A stretch of DNA of 64,000 nucleotides, from assembly GCF_000002875.2 (NCBI RefSeq), contig NC_009415.2:382001-446000 (forward strand), given 5' to 3'. The first letter of the stretch is position 1. Every line of letters begins with the position of its first letter. The notes beneath the pieces were generated by a model. The model saw only the letters and a list, made by a program, of their open reading frames with translations, was not told the origin of the DNA and made no database searches. The position numbers were made by a program, and so were the translations under genes. Positions 44,975 to 54,340 of the stretch are shown in pieces. The stretch is from Leishmania infantum JPCM5 (taxonomy: Eukaryota > Euglenozoa > Kinetoplastea > Trypanosomatida > Trypanosomatidae).

Positions 44975-46120
44975 TCAGCACCGATGATACCAAACGGTTG
45001 CAGTTTGCTCCGACGGATTCACCGCTACGTAGCAGTAGTTCAGGTTGCTTGGGTGCACGCCATCGCTACGAGGAAACAGCGTCATCCCTGGCGCTGTGAT
45101 GACTTGATAAACAGAAGTGCCCACTACAGCGTGGTACCGAACTGAGGCGCTGTTAGGCTCCTCCAACGCCGCCACATCACCATCAGCCTCTTGCTCAGTT
45201 GCTTCGACAACGTGAAGCGACTTGACAAGGCGGCGATACAGCTCTCGCGCCGCATCCAAGTACACGGCCGCGTCGTCGTCAAACTGGTTCAGGGGCCCAC
45301 TACCGGCGACCAGTCGCCACACAACGTGATACAGGAACTCCTCGCGCGACTCTTTGCCGAACACGCCACGCAACTGCCGCATTGGAAGTCTCGCACCACT
45401 CATCGAGCCCCACATATCATCATCGTCAGTGTCGGTATCTTCCCGGCTGCTCGCGTCGTAGAGCTCGCCGCACTCTCCTTTGGCCTGTGCGACTGGGCGG
45501 CTGTGAGCCCGCAGAAAGAGTGCTCGCAGCTCATCACTGATGACCTCGCCGTGAGGCAGAAGCTCCTCCGCGCGTTTCACAGTTGGCAGGAAGTATACGG
45601 GCTGATTGGCATCTCGCACAGTTGCACCATCCACATCGCGCAGAACCTGTCGCACAACCTTCGCATCTACGAGGCCGTGGCGCAACGGCTCGAGCGTCGT
45701 CCAGCGGCACGTCAGAGGACGGAACTGGAGCTCGTTAGCCCCCAAGACGCTCTGTGCATGATGGGCGTCATCGCCCACTAGATCAGAGCGCACGCACGGG
45801 GCCGCAAACAGGCTGCGCAGAAAGTCTGCAGCAACACCGTCATGAAAGCGAAGCGCGACAGCAGAGACAGTCGCAGCGGCTGCGTTCGCAGTTCGACATG
45901 AGGATGGCGAGGCTACAGCTTGTGCGGACAACGTTCCCTCCGTGAAAGAGGGCACCTCGCTGGGGCAGCGGTACCGGTACGTATGCATGTTCCACTCCCC
46001 TAGTCGCAGGAGGCCCCACTTCATGAAGAGGCTTTTGTACGGCTCTGCATCACTGAAGGAGGCGCACGCCGACACATCAGCTGCCGCCGATGAAGGCGCA
46101 GCCTGCTCGAAGACAAACAT
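44975..46120 (-). CDS. CFAP300: CFAP300 (C11orf70) homolog, 381 aa
   Basis: The C-terminal two thirds match the cilia- and flagella-associated protein 300 family. Visible family segments are MKWGLLRLGEWN-type N-terminal sequence (33-44), ISDELRALFL (194-203), the SREEFLYHVVWRLVAGSGPLNQFDD block (258-282), YLDAARELYRRLVKSL (287-302) and a closing NYCYVAVNPSEQTATVWYH (361-379). In animals the protein is a cytoplasmic factor for outer and inner dynein arm assembly and its loss causes primary ciliary dyskinesia. A role in flagellar motility is therefore inferred here. Compared with my recollection of the human protein there are two low-complexity insertions, at about 55-95 (Ala/Ser-rich) and 212-248 (acidic). 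The start is the ATG at 46120. The human protein is about 270 aa, so the extra length is explained by these insertions. Confidence 0.85.
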   Translation of the reverse strand: MFVFEQAAPSSAAADVSACASFSDAEPYKSLFMKWGLLRLGEWNMHTYRYRCPSEVPSFTEGTLSAQAVASPSSCRTANAAAATVSAVALRFHDGVAADFLRSLFAAPCVRSDLVGDDAHHAQSVLGANELQFRPLTCRWTTLEPLRHGLVDAKVVRQVLRDVDGATVRDANQPVYFLPTVKRAEELLPHGEVISDELRALFLRAHSRPVAQAKGECGELYDASSREDTDTDDDDMWGSMSGARLPMRQLRGVFGKESREEFLYHVVWRLVAGSGPLNQFDDDAAVYLDAARELYRRLVKSLHVVEATEQEADGDVAALEEPNSASVRYHAVVGTSVYQVITAPGMTLFPRSDGVHPSNLNYCYVAVNPSEQTATVWYHRC

Positions 46121-46876
46121 GACGGGGGGTCAAGGTGAATGAGCACACGATTGCAGCTGCAGCTTCGCTTCTGCGTTCTTTGCCTTTTTTTTTTCGCAGT
46201 GGCGGTGGGGGACTGATGTGAGGGTCACAGCGGTCCGCGCAGACAAGCGGGTGAGGGATGGGGAAGAGGGGGATTGGCGGGCAGAACGAGGAGAAGAGAC
46301 ATATAGACGTGCTGTCGCGTTGGCTGAAGTCAAGAAAAGGGAGGAGACGAGGCACCTGCCTTCGCACACGTCACAAGGCCGGGAGGTCGGCCTTGGCACG
46401 TGGCGGCACGCACGCATGGTGGCTCTCTTTTCAGCATGCATCCAAAATGCAGCACAAAGGTATGTGGGCGACGATACACAACGGCGCTGCTTTTGGGGTG
46501 TATGCCCATCATGCAGCATTTTCTTCTTTTGTTTCTGACAGCGCAACTCGAGGCGAAATGGCAGAGATCAACAAGCTCACGGAAGCACTTCGCCAACAGT
46601 GTTTCAGAAGATATGAGTGGGAGGGGGTCCACGACACCTAGAACAGCACAATCTGTTGGCTTTGACGGCCGTGCGCACACTTGTGATGCTGTGCATTAAA
46701 GGGCCCCACCCCTTTCGCATACGGGCGGCCGTCCTGGAGAAGCGAGTGTACCACACAGGATGAACACTACGCTCACCCGCCCGATTCGGTCAGGATGCTG
46801 ACGCAAGGTTGCGCAGACGCGCGTGCTGATGCTCACGCGCCCTCGCGGCCGCCGGACACTCACGCCTGCTTCCTTC
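46121..46876. other. Intergenic region between CFAP300 homolog and p24 copy 1
   Basis: No gene seen in about 750 nt. Contains a short T-rich run near 46185. Presumed leader and 3' UTR. Confidence 0.5.
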
Positions 46877-47524
46877 TCAAACGTACGTCTTCTTTTCGAG
46901 GAGGCGCCGCAGCATAAACAGCTGGAAGCTGAGCATGATCAAGAACGCCAGCACCTGGAAGATAGACCACCACAGCACGCGTTCATTCGCACTCTCTACG
47001 GTGTCGCGGTGGTCCTTCTGTTGGTTTCGAATCGACACCTGCAACGTCTTCAGCTGCTGCATCGACCCCGACAGCGCCCGTATTTTCTGCTCAATCGGAT
47101 CCAGCTTCGATGCATCCACCGCATAGTTGACGTTTACGGAGGTGCGCAGGTCGAAATTCACATTCTTGGACGTAAACAGCGTGTTCGAGTTATCAAAACT
47201 GATGATGATGTTGCGGGGCTTGTCGGATGCCGGGACGGAGAAGGCGCCGAAGGCGAGGTCCTTCCAGTGCATCAGTTCCTCATTCGTGCCGCGATCCTTG
47301 ATCGAGACGGGCAAGAGGTATTCGGGGTGCAGGGCAAACTGAAAGTGGAGCTCTCGCCCAGCGCCGAGGCTTTCGGTAATGACAAAAATCTCGCCAGCGT
47401 TAATTTCCGTGATCAGGGCCACCGACAGCACCGCTGAAAAGCAAGCGGAAAGGACTAGGGCGACGAGCAGTCGAGACACGCCGCCGTCACGCAGCAACGC
47501 AGCAGCTACTCTAGTGGATTTCAT
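46877..47524 (-). CDS. p24/emp24/gp25L-family transmembrane protein (copy 1), 215 aa
   Basis: The layout is that of a p24 cargo-receptor subunit of COPI/COPII vesicles in the ER-Golgi pathway. An N-terminal hydrophobic signal lies at about 18-36, then a lumenal GOLD-like beta domain (about 40-125), then a membrane-proximal helix with the family signature IEQKIRAL...IRNQQKDHRDTVESANERV. A transmembrane segment (about 184-203) and a short basic cytosolic tail RRLLEKKTYV follow. The conserved p24 cysteine pair is not present in the GOLD region. The tail carries KK but not in the exact C-terminal KKxx position. The start is the ATG at 47524. It forms a tandem pair with 48487-49116, which has diverged but aligns throughout. 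Confidence 0.92.
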   Translation of the reverse strand: MKSTRVAAALLRDGGVSRLLVALVLSACFSAVLSVALITEINAGEIFVITESLGAGRELHFQFALHPEYLLPVSIKDRGTNEELMHWKDLAFGAFSVPASDKPRNIIISFDNSNTLFTSKNVNFDLRTSVNVNYAVDASKLDPIEQKIRALSGSMQQLKTLQVSIRNQQKDHRDTVESANERVLWWSIFQVLAFLIMLSFQLFMLRRLLEKKTYV

Positions 47525-48486
47525 CTGCGAAACCAGAAGACTCAGGAAAGTGCGGCAACGAAATGCGATGGCGTCGCAGAGGCGCCTGAAGTCAGTGCCG
47601 GTAAAACGGCCGACGTCGTCAGTGCGAGAAGGAAACGAATGTATCGGGAAAGGATGTACGCACTGAACGCAGGCGGGGAGGCGAACTGCGTCCGATTAGC
47701 TATGGCTGCCGCGAAGGGTGTGAGCCCAGGGACGGTTACGAGCGCGCCACACCAACGTAAGGAGGGGGGAAGCGAAAGGGGAACAGTGCGCGAGCAGAAA
47801 GGATTAAGGATGGGAGGTGCGCGAGAGCGTGCGTGAGCGCGTGACATAACGGGACCTTCGGCGATGAACGGCAGTCGCACATGCAGCAGGAGCCCAGCTT
47901 AACGGGGAAAAGAGATTCAGCCGCGTAGCAGTGCCACGGAGGGCTCTTCCTTATTTGCTCTCTGATCACTGACACGCAGCGCTTCCCTGCGGCGTGCTTG
48001 CGGAGGGCTCCATCTGCACTTACTGCGGGGACTCACCGTTACACCGCTCTGCAGGTAGCGAGGGCGTGATGAACATCGGCGGTATGCGAAGACAATCATG
48101 AACTTCACACGCTTGACGCCTCCCTCGCGTCTCTTCTACATGGATTTCGAGGGAAAAGGATCAGGAAGGAGGTGAGCGTACCGAGTGCACTGGTTGAGAT
48201 GAGCAAAGAAAGAATATGGTGTCGCCGAGACACGCGACAAACAGAAGGGGCGGCAGCAGGGGAATCCTCGGCAGCGATGTCTTCTTTCTCGGTCGCCCAC
48301 GCACGCGCCCTCCCCATTTTACGGGCGTCTCGCACCGCTGCAGCAGAGCGAGGCAGCACGGGCAATCTTGCTAGCACGCCTACGCACAGCATCCCCAACG
48401 CGGCGTCGCGTTACCGACATGCTCGCGCCGGCAAGCATCAGAGAAACAAGTCTCTCTCCCTCCAACGGAGCTTACAACGAGCGCTG
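47525..48486. other. Spacer between the two p24 genes
   Basis: About 960 nt with no supported gene. Its sequence is not a duplicate of the other p24 flanks, so the tandem pair is old. Confidence 0.5.
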
Positions 48487-49116
48487 TCAGATGGTGCGAC
48501 GCTTCTCCACAAAACTCCGCAGCAGCCACAACTGGCCACCCGCTGCAACAAAGAAGCTCACGACCTGCATGATGGACCACCAGTGCACTCGCTCATTCGC
48601 GTGCTCGACAAGGGCGCGGTGGTCCTTCTGGTTGTAGCGAATCAACTCCTGTAGTTTGCGCAGGGTCTGCATCTTTTCGAAGAGTGTCTGCACCTTCTTT
48701 TCGATTGGGTCTATCTCCTCCTTCCGAACGCCCCGGGTCGGGTCGGGGATGACGCGGATCTCGAAGCTCACACTACTAAGCGTCAGCAGCGACTGGGAGT
48801 TGTCGAACTCAAAGACTAGGTGGCGTGTCTTGTCCGTCGATGGGAGATTGAGATACCCTTGTGGGCTGCCCTTCCACGCCTGCAGCACATCTCCCGTTTC
48901 GCGACATCGAATGCGGACGGGAAAAACAAAGTCAGGGTTCATGTAGAATGCGAACACCAAATTGTTGCCTGGTGGCACAATATCGGTGACGGAGAAAACC
49001 TCGGTCGCCTCGACACCGACAGCGATCGCAGACGCAGGAGCAGCGGCGGTAGCTACCAGAGCTGCCACTAGCAACACCAGCACCGACACCGACAGCAACG
49101 CACCATGTCTCTTCAT
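48487..49116 (-). CDS. p24/emp24/gp25L-family transmembrane protein (copy 2), 209 aa
   Basis: Second member of the p24 pair. It has a clear signal sequence (MKRHGALLSVSVLVLLVAAL, 1-20), a GOLD-like lumenal domain, a coiled membrane-proximal helix (IDPIEKKVQTLFEKMQTL) and the family signature RYNQKDHRALVEHANERVHWWSI leading into the transmembrane segment. The tail is LLRSFVEKRRTI, with a basic dipeptide near the end that could serve COPI binding. As in copy 1, the usual GOLD disulphide cysteines are not seen; the one Cys in that domain (in IRCRETG) has no partner. p24 proteins work as hetero-oligomers, so these two may partner each other. The start is the ATG at 49116; the longer frame begins with a non-ATG codon and microsatellite-derived residues. 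Confidence 0.92.
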   Translation of the reverse strand: MKRHGALLSVSVLVLLVAALVATAAAPASAIAVGVEATEVFSVTDIVPPGNNLVFAFYMNPDFVFPVRIRCRETGDVLQAWKGSPQGYLNLPSTDKTRHLVFEFDNSQSLLTLSSVSFEIRVIPDPTRGVRKEEIDPIEKKVQTLFEKMQTLRKLQELIRYNQKDHRALVEHANERVHWWSIMQVVSFFVAAGGQLWLLRSFVEKRRTI

Positions 49117-51023
49117 TTTTTTGATTTTTGTGTGTGTGTGGAGGTGGAGGGGGTATACTGAGTACTTCGAAAAATGGCCTCCAAAGTCCGGGAGAGAGAT
49201 GCGTAGGTGACGTAGAATCACCTGTTTGGCGCACAGACATGTATATGCACCTTAGCGATGTACCGGCGCTGATCACGCGAACGCGAAGAAGACGGCACTC
49301 AGCCGGAGCTGATAGGGACGCACAGATATGCAAAGGCTAGGGAAGGGCGAAGAAAAAGGAGACGACAAGTGGGCAACAACAACGAATGGCAGATGCACTG
49401 CTGCAATGACAACGACACTGTCTGCCCTGCAAACCGCAAGATAAGTCAGAGCGCCGCGTCATCCGTCATGAGCGACAGCGTGCGCAGCGTTGCTGTCGCT
49501 CAGTTCCAAGGAGGACTCTCCGAGTGGCAGAATAGCCTGGCCTAAAAGCGTCTCTTGCTGCTCTTGAGGTTCAGCCAGCACACGCGTTGCGTATGATCCT
49601 TGAGAGCGTGTAGACGCGACACACATGCCAAGAAGAGGCCAACGATACACACTGCCCGCCCGCCAAACATCGTCGCCCTTCCCCGAGTTCGTGCGGGCGA
49701 GACCACCTGTTATCGCTGTGCGTTCTGCAGGTACGACAAAAAAAGAGGCGCTCGTGACGGTCTGCACTCGTATCTCTCTCTTGATCGCAATCACGAGGGG
49801 TTCGGAGAGCGAAGAAAAAAGTGGAGGTGGCCGTTATTCGATGAGTGAAGGATGGCGAGCGAGAACTAAGTCGTCGAGGTCGTAGAGGAGAGGCGAGGGC
49901 AACAGAACAGGGAAAGAGGAAGGAGTGCTAAGATCAGGGTCGTGCACAAAAGGGCATGTCGCTACGACATGCTATCAGACATTGGTGGAATTGAAGCAAA
50001 GAAGGGGAAAGCGGGTACGACGCCATGTGGTCAATCATGGGCTTCCTCCGACTCCGCCCCCCCCTGCAACTGAAAAGAAAAAAGGGGAAGTCGCCATAGA
50101 TATAGACCCGGCAAGTGGAGAGTTTCAGCAGGAGAACGTACATCACCTTAGCCAAGCGACAAACAGCAGGAACAAAACAAGGAACTCATGAGAACGCGGC
50201 ACGGTCAGAGTCGCTCGCGCCACAACTCACCCCCACTACAAGATGAACACAGAAAGTTGAGGTAAATTGTAGTAGGTGCTGCGCGTACAAGAACCACATC
50301 GCGAGCTTCAACAAATGGGGTGATCGCCCTTTTCACTGTTCTCCGATCTTTTTTTTTCGTATCGTCGCTGCGGATGCCGCGTGAAGCCGTTGAAAAAGAG
50401 GTTAGGGGTAGGATATGAACAAGCGCACAACAGAGAAGAAGGGAAGGATGGAGGAGGGATAGAAAGGCTACACACGTGTGTTGCAGCCGTGTCGCGGCTA
50501 CTCTCTCCCCACCACTGCGAACCCTTACGATGATGATGATGAGAGAGCCACAGGCAGAGGCAAACACGCGCGCATGGAGAAACCAACAGAAAAGGGCGGG
50601 GGAGACGATAGGTGAGGAGAGAAAAAGCAATAAAGAGATCGCGGAAGACCGCGAATCGGTTACAAGCACAGAGGTGTCGAAAACGTGTACATACGACACG
50701 AAACAAAAAAGAGCTGCCCTCGTCCTTTTCGTTGCCGGTCTCTCTCGCCGTCTCGCGCAAACGAGCTTGCGCGAGTCTCGCAAGCCATGAAAAAAAGGAA
50801 AGAAAAGGGGCAGACAACAGCGGGGAGGAACGGAGATCACCGGCATATTCGTCGCCATCACGCCGGCTTTCTGGAAGGAGCTGATATAAACCGTGGGCCA
50901 CACATATGAGGTGTCCCTGCTCAGCCATATCCTGCCTTACAAAACCAGAAAGCGAGGCGGCAGACAGCCCTGCGAACTCTAAAACAAACAGATTTAAAAG
51001 GAATACATATATCGGCGCTTTCT
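49117..51023. other. Intergenic region
   Basis: No gene supported. A TG run (about 49127-49140) directly precedes p24 copy 2 on the plus strand. Open frames near 49459-49794 and 50205-50903 lack family features. A GATGAT cluster lies near 50529-50542. Confidence 0.5.
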
Positions 51024-52241
51024 TCACTGCATGAGCAGCTCGTGGATAGTGCCATAATGGACCTTCACGCCGACCTTCATCGCCTCCTCGTCCACGCGGA
51101 ACTTCGCGTTGTGGTTCACCGCAGTGCACCCCTTCCCAGGATTGTAGCAGCCAATCCCCACATAGTTCGCAGGTGCCACCTTCGCAAACTCGCTGAAGTC
51201 CTCGGAGGGAGACATGCAAGCCGAAAGCTCCACAACCTGGTCCTTCGAGGGGAGCACCTGCGCAAAAACTCGCATTCCCACGTCGTACGCGCTGTCCGTG
51301 TTCACCGTCACATCGTAGCCAGGAAGCCAGTTGAGGTTGCACATCGCACCGTACGATCTGCACATGCCGTGAAGCACCTCAGCGACAGCCTTTTTGGCAT
51401 CTTCCCGCACCTCGCGATCCTGCGTGCGCAGCGTGCCCTTCAGCGTCACCCTGTCAGGGATCACGTTGTAGCTGTCAGAGCTCGAGGTTATCGTGGTGAT
51501 GGTGAAGATTGGGCACTTGGATGGCGGCATGCGACGCGACACCACCTGCTGAAGGGCAGTCACGGCAAGGCACGCGATCGCGATAGGGTCGATGGAGCTC
51601 TCCGGCATGGAGGCATGCCCGCCGCGGCCAATTATTTCCGCGTGTAGGGTGTCACTGCTGGAGAGAACCGGACCCTTCCTCACCAAAACTGTGCCCGTAG
51701 GCCCCTCCTTCATCGGGATGATGTGCTCAGCAAACACCATCGCCACGCCCTCCATGCAGCCCTTCTCGATCATCATCTGGGCGCCACCCGGCGGCACCTC
51801 CTCCGCAGGCTGAAACAGCAGGCGCACGGTGCCCTTGATCCTCCCCGCATCCTCCAGCAGCAGCCTCGTCGCGCCGAGCAGCATCGCCGCGTGCGTGTCG
51901 TGGCCGCACGCGTGCATCACGCCCTGCTTCTTCGACGCAAACGGCACGTCTGTCAGCTCCTCGACAGGCAGCGCGTCGATGTCCGCACGCAGCGCAATGA
52001 TCGGGCCGTCGCCACCGCCACCCTTCAGGTCAGCAACAACGCAGTTGCTTTCAGGCTGGCTGATGTGCAGCCATTCGCCCTTCGCGTCCATCTTCTGCAG
52101 CTCACCCATGATGTAGGCCGCCGTCGGCTGCTCCTCGAACGAGAGGTCCGGGTTCTCGTGGATGTAGCGGCGCCAGGCAACCACCTGGTCGTAGATCTGC
52201 TCCACACGCCGGTCGAGCTCCTCGCGGTTGATGGCCGGCAT
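51024..52241 (-). CDS. M20D-family N-acyl-amino-acid amidohydrolase (aminoacylase-like), copy A, 405 aa
   Basis: Zinc/manganese-dependent amidohydrolase of the M20D group (hippuricase, IAA-amino-acid hydrolase and N-acyl-L-amino-acid amidohydrolase relatives). Expected metal ligands and catalytic residues are visible: Cys112 and His114 in ACGHDTHAAM, the Glu pair 147-148 in QPAEEVPPGG, His173 in AEHI and His377 near the C-terminus. The dimerisation or lid domain carries GRGGHASMPES (206-215), and the SEDF motif is at 346-349. The substrate cannot be read from sequence; in parasites such enzymes deacylate N-acyl amino acids. The start is the ATG at 52241. A pyrimidine-rich stretch ending in AG lies about 45 nt upstream. 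Long blocks are identical to copy B (54341-55558), but intervening segments differ sharply. Confidence 0.93.
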   Translation of the reverse strand: MPAINREELDRRVEQIYDQVVAWRRYIHENPDLSFEEQPTAAYIMGELQKMDAKGEWLHISQPESNCVVADLKGGGGDGPIIALRADIDALPVEELTDVPFASKKQGVMHACGHDTHAAMLLGATRLLLEDAGRIKGTVRLLFQPAEEVPPGGAQMMIEKGCMEGVAMVFAEHIIPMKEGPTGTVLVRKGPVLSSSDTLHAEIIGRGGHASMPESSIDPIAIACLAVTALQQVVSRRMPPSKCPIFTITTITSSSDSYNVIPDRVTLKGTLRTQDREVREDAKKAVAEVLHGMCRSYGAMCNLNWLPGYDVTVNTDSAYDVGMRVFAQVLPSKDQVVELSACMSPSEDFSEFAKVAPANYVGIGCYNPGKGCTAVNHNAKFRVDEEAMKVGVKVHYGTIHELLMQ

Positions 52242-52284
52242 ACTGTCGGTGTAGGTGACCGCCAGTAGGGGAGCTCGTGAAGAC

Positions 52285-52320
52285 CTTTGAGAGAGGGACA
52301 AAGAGAGAAATTTGGTGTTG
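52285..52320 (-). promoter_or_regulatory. Candidate trans-splice acceptor for M20D copy A
   Basis: On the minus strand a pyrimidine-rich tract (TTTCTCTCTTTGTCCCTCTC) ends in CAAAG; the AG is at 52286-52285, 44 nt before the ATG. This is the usual arrangement for spliced-leader addition. It is the only strong tract close to this start. Confidence 0.4.
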
Positions 52321-54340
52321 TCACGGTTTCAAGCGGACACTTCTGAGACATGTCCGGTGCCGCGTGCAGTGTTTATACGCGGAGATACAGGACAGAGGCA
52401 GGAGATGCGGTGTGAGCGCGAGAGTGGCGATGCGGCAGCGGAGAGGACAGTGGGCGTCATCGAGGCGGGGCCGATGCACAGTCAGCGAGACACCGCATCG
52501 AGGAAACGGAGCAGCTCTGCAACGGAATCACGTGATCTCATCTCGGCATTCGGCGCTGTGGTGCGCACGTGTTCGATCCTCTGAGAAAAAGAAACATCGC
52601 GAACGCTACGTGAAGCACACCGCTCCTGCCAAGCTCTACCGTCGACGCGTGACAGAAACACGCACACGACACCACTTGTCGGCGGCGCAGTGCGCATGGT
52701 AAAACGCATGCGTCACTTTGGTGGTCTCTGAGGCATCCGCCGCCCAGCCCACCCCCAAACTCGCGTAGCATCCATTTTGGGACCACGCCAAGAAAGATAA
52801 GACGAGCGAGGCTGGCACCGCAGAGCTATGGCCACTCTTGAAGACGAATGGGCTTGCCAGCTTCTCAGCAAGTTGTATCGGCCGTGCAAACGAGAAAGAG
52901 CCATCACACAGAGTAAATCACGATAGCACACGCCAAACGCATGTTACAGGCTTACATGACCGTGTGCCTAGCAAAAGCCTTCCGCCTGTCGCCGCTGGTG
53001 TTGGCACGAAATGTAGCTTAATTCAAGCGAGGAACGAGAAGGGAGAGGGACACGCACATACAGAAGTGTTGGTGGGGCTATGGAGCGGCGGCAGAGGTAC
53101 AGACTCCGTAGTAGAAAGGGAGTTCCAGCGCTGTGAAAGCGCGCGGCAAGCAATAAGCCCCGACAGATTTCCAGCAACCCTGCGTCGACAGAGAGAGGTG
53201 GCGTGGCGAGTACGCGAGCGCATACCCGCACCTGTGCAGAGCCGCATAATAATAACATACAAAAGACTACGGCCAGCGACGCCAAACGAAAACCTCGACA
53301 GACGTTCTGGTCCCGTTCGGCGGGGGGAGCAAAAAAAAGGCAGCGAAACGTTTTCAAGCTATCAGACAACCAAACAGAAAAGACGGGCATAACTTTACAA
53401 CAAAACGGGAAATAATGCGCTAAAGATGCCCCCTCCCCACCTCCCTCGGACTCCCCTGTACCCGCGCGCTTCCCTGTGCAACCACGAGGGCCAGTCGTAG
53501 TGATGGGCGCACGCATCGGCGGACGCGCCCTACATACACACGCAAGGGGCCGGTGCGCGGACGGAGCGTGAGAGGCACCAAGAAGTGAGAACAGAGCGCC
53601 ACAACGTAAAAGACAAAGAAGCTGCAAGCGATGAATGGTGAGAAAAGGCAACGGATGAAGATTGAGGGGTGGTATGTGTGTATGGAAGAAGGGGGAGGTC
53701 AACGGTAAGTGAGCTCGCCAGAAGGCGCAGTCTTAAGCGCAGACGCACAGGCGAAACACAGAGACGCAGTATGAAACAAAAAGGGAAGCTAACTATAGAG
53801 CACGGTCTATCGATAGAAGGAAGCATAGAGATCTGTGGGTGTTTGCGCATGCGTATGTATATTTACATAAATGTACATACGTATGGCGAGAGAGGGGGAG
53901 AGATGGCCTAGGTAAAAAAACGAAACCACACGCGCGAGAGAGCAGCAGAACAAGAACGGTGCGTGCGCGGTGAGAATTCGAGTCGGTGTAACAACAGCAT
54001 ATCTGTGTGCACGTCTACTTCTACGTGAAGCTCACGAGGAAAGTGCCCGCAGTCCGGGTCTGTGCGCCATCTTCTGTGCAGCACGGGCAACTCGGCCACC
54101 GTGCTACGAGCATCCTTATCCTTGCATTCTCTTTCGTCTCTCTTGCGCGGTCGGCGAGGGAGAGTAGACATCACACGTTGACAACACCCGGGTGCTCGTG
54201 CGGGCATATACGTGTGCGTGCGTACACTTGGCTCGACGGGGGTGCACATATTTGCCCGGCATCCGCGGCCACAGGTGGCGACGGCGAGAGGTGAATGCGA
54301 ACAGCAGCGCTTTAGCGGCATCGGCCACGCTTTCATCGTA
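52321..54340. other. Spacer between the two M20D genes
   Basis: About 2.0 kb with no supported gene. It is unrelated to the spacer on the far side of either gene, so only the coding parts of the pair are shared. Confidence 0.5.

Noticed and set aside
51042..52268. Plus-strand frames antisense to the M20D genes
   Set aside because: His/Arg/Leu-rich shadows caused by GC-rich third positions of the real genes.
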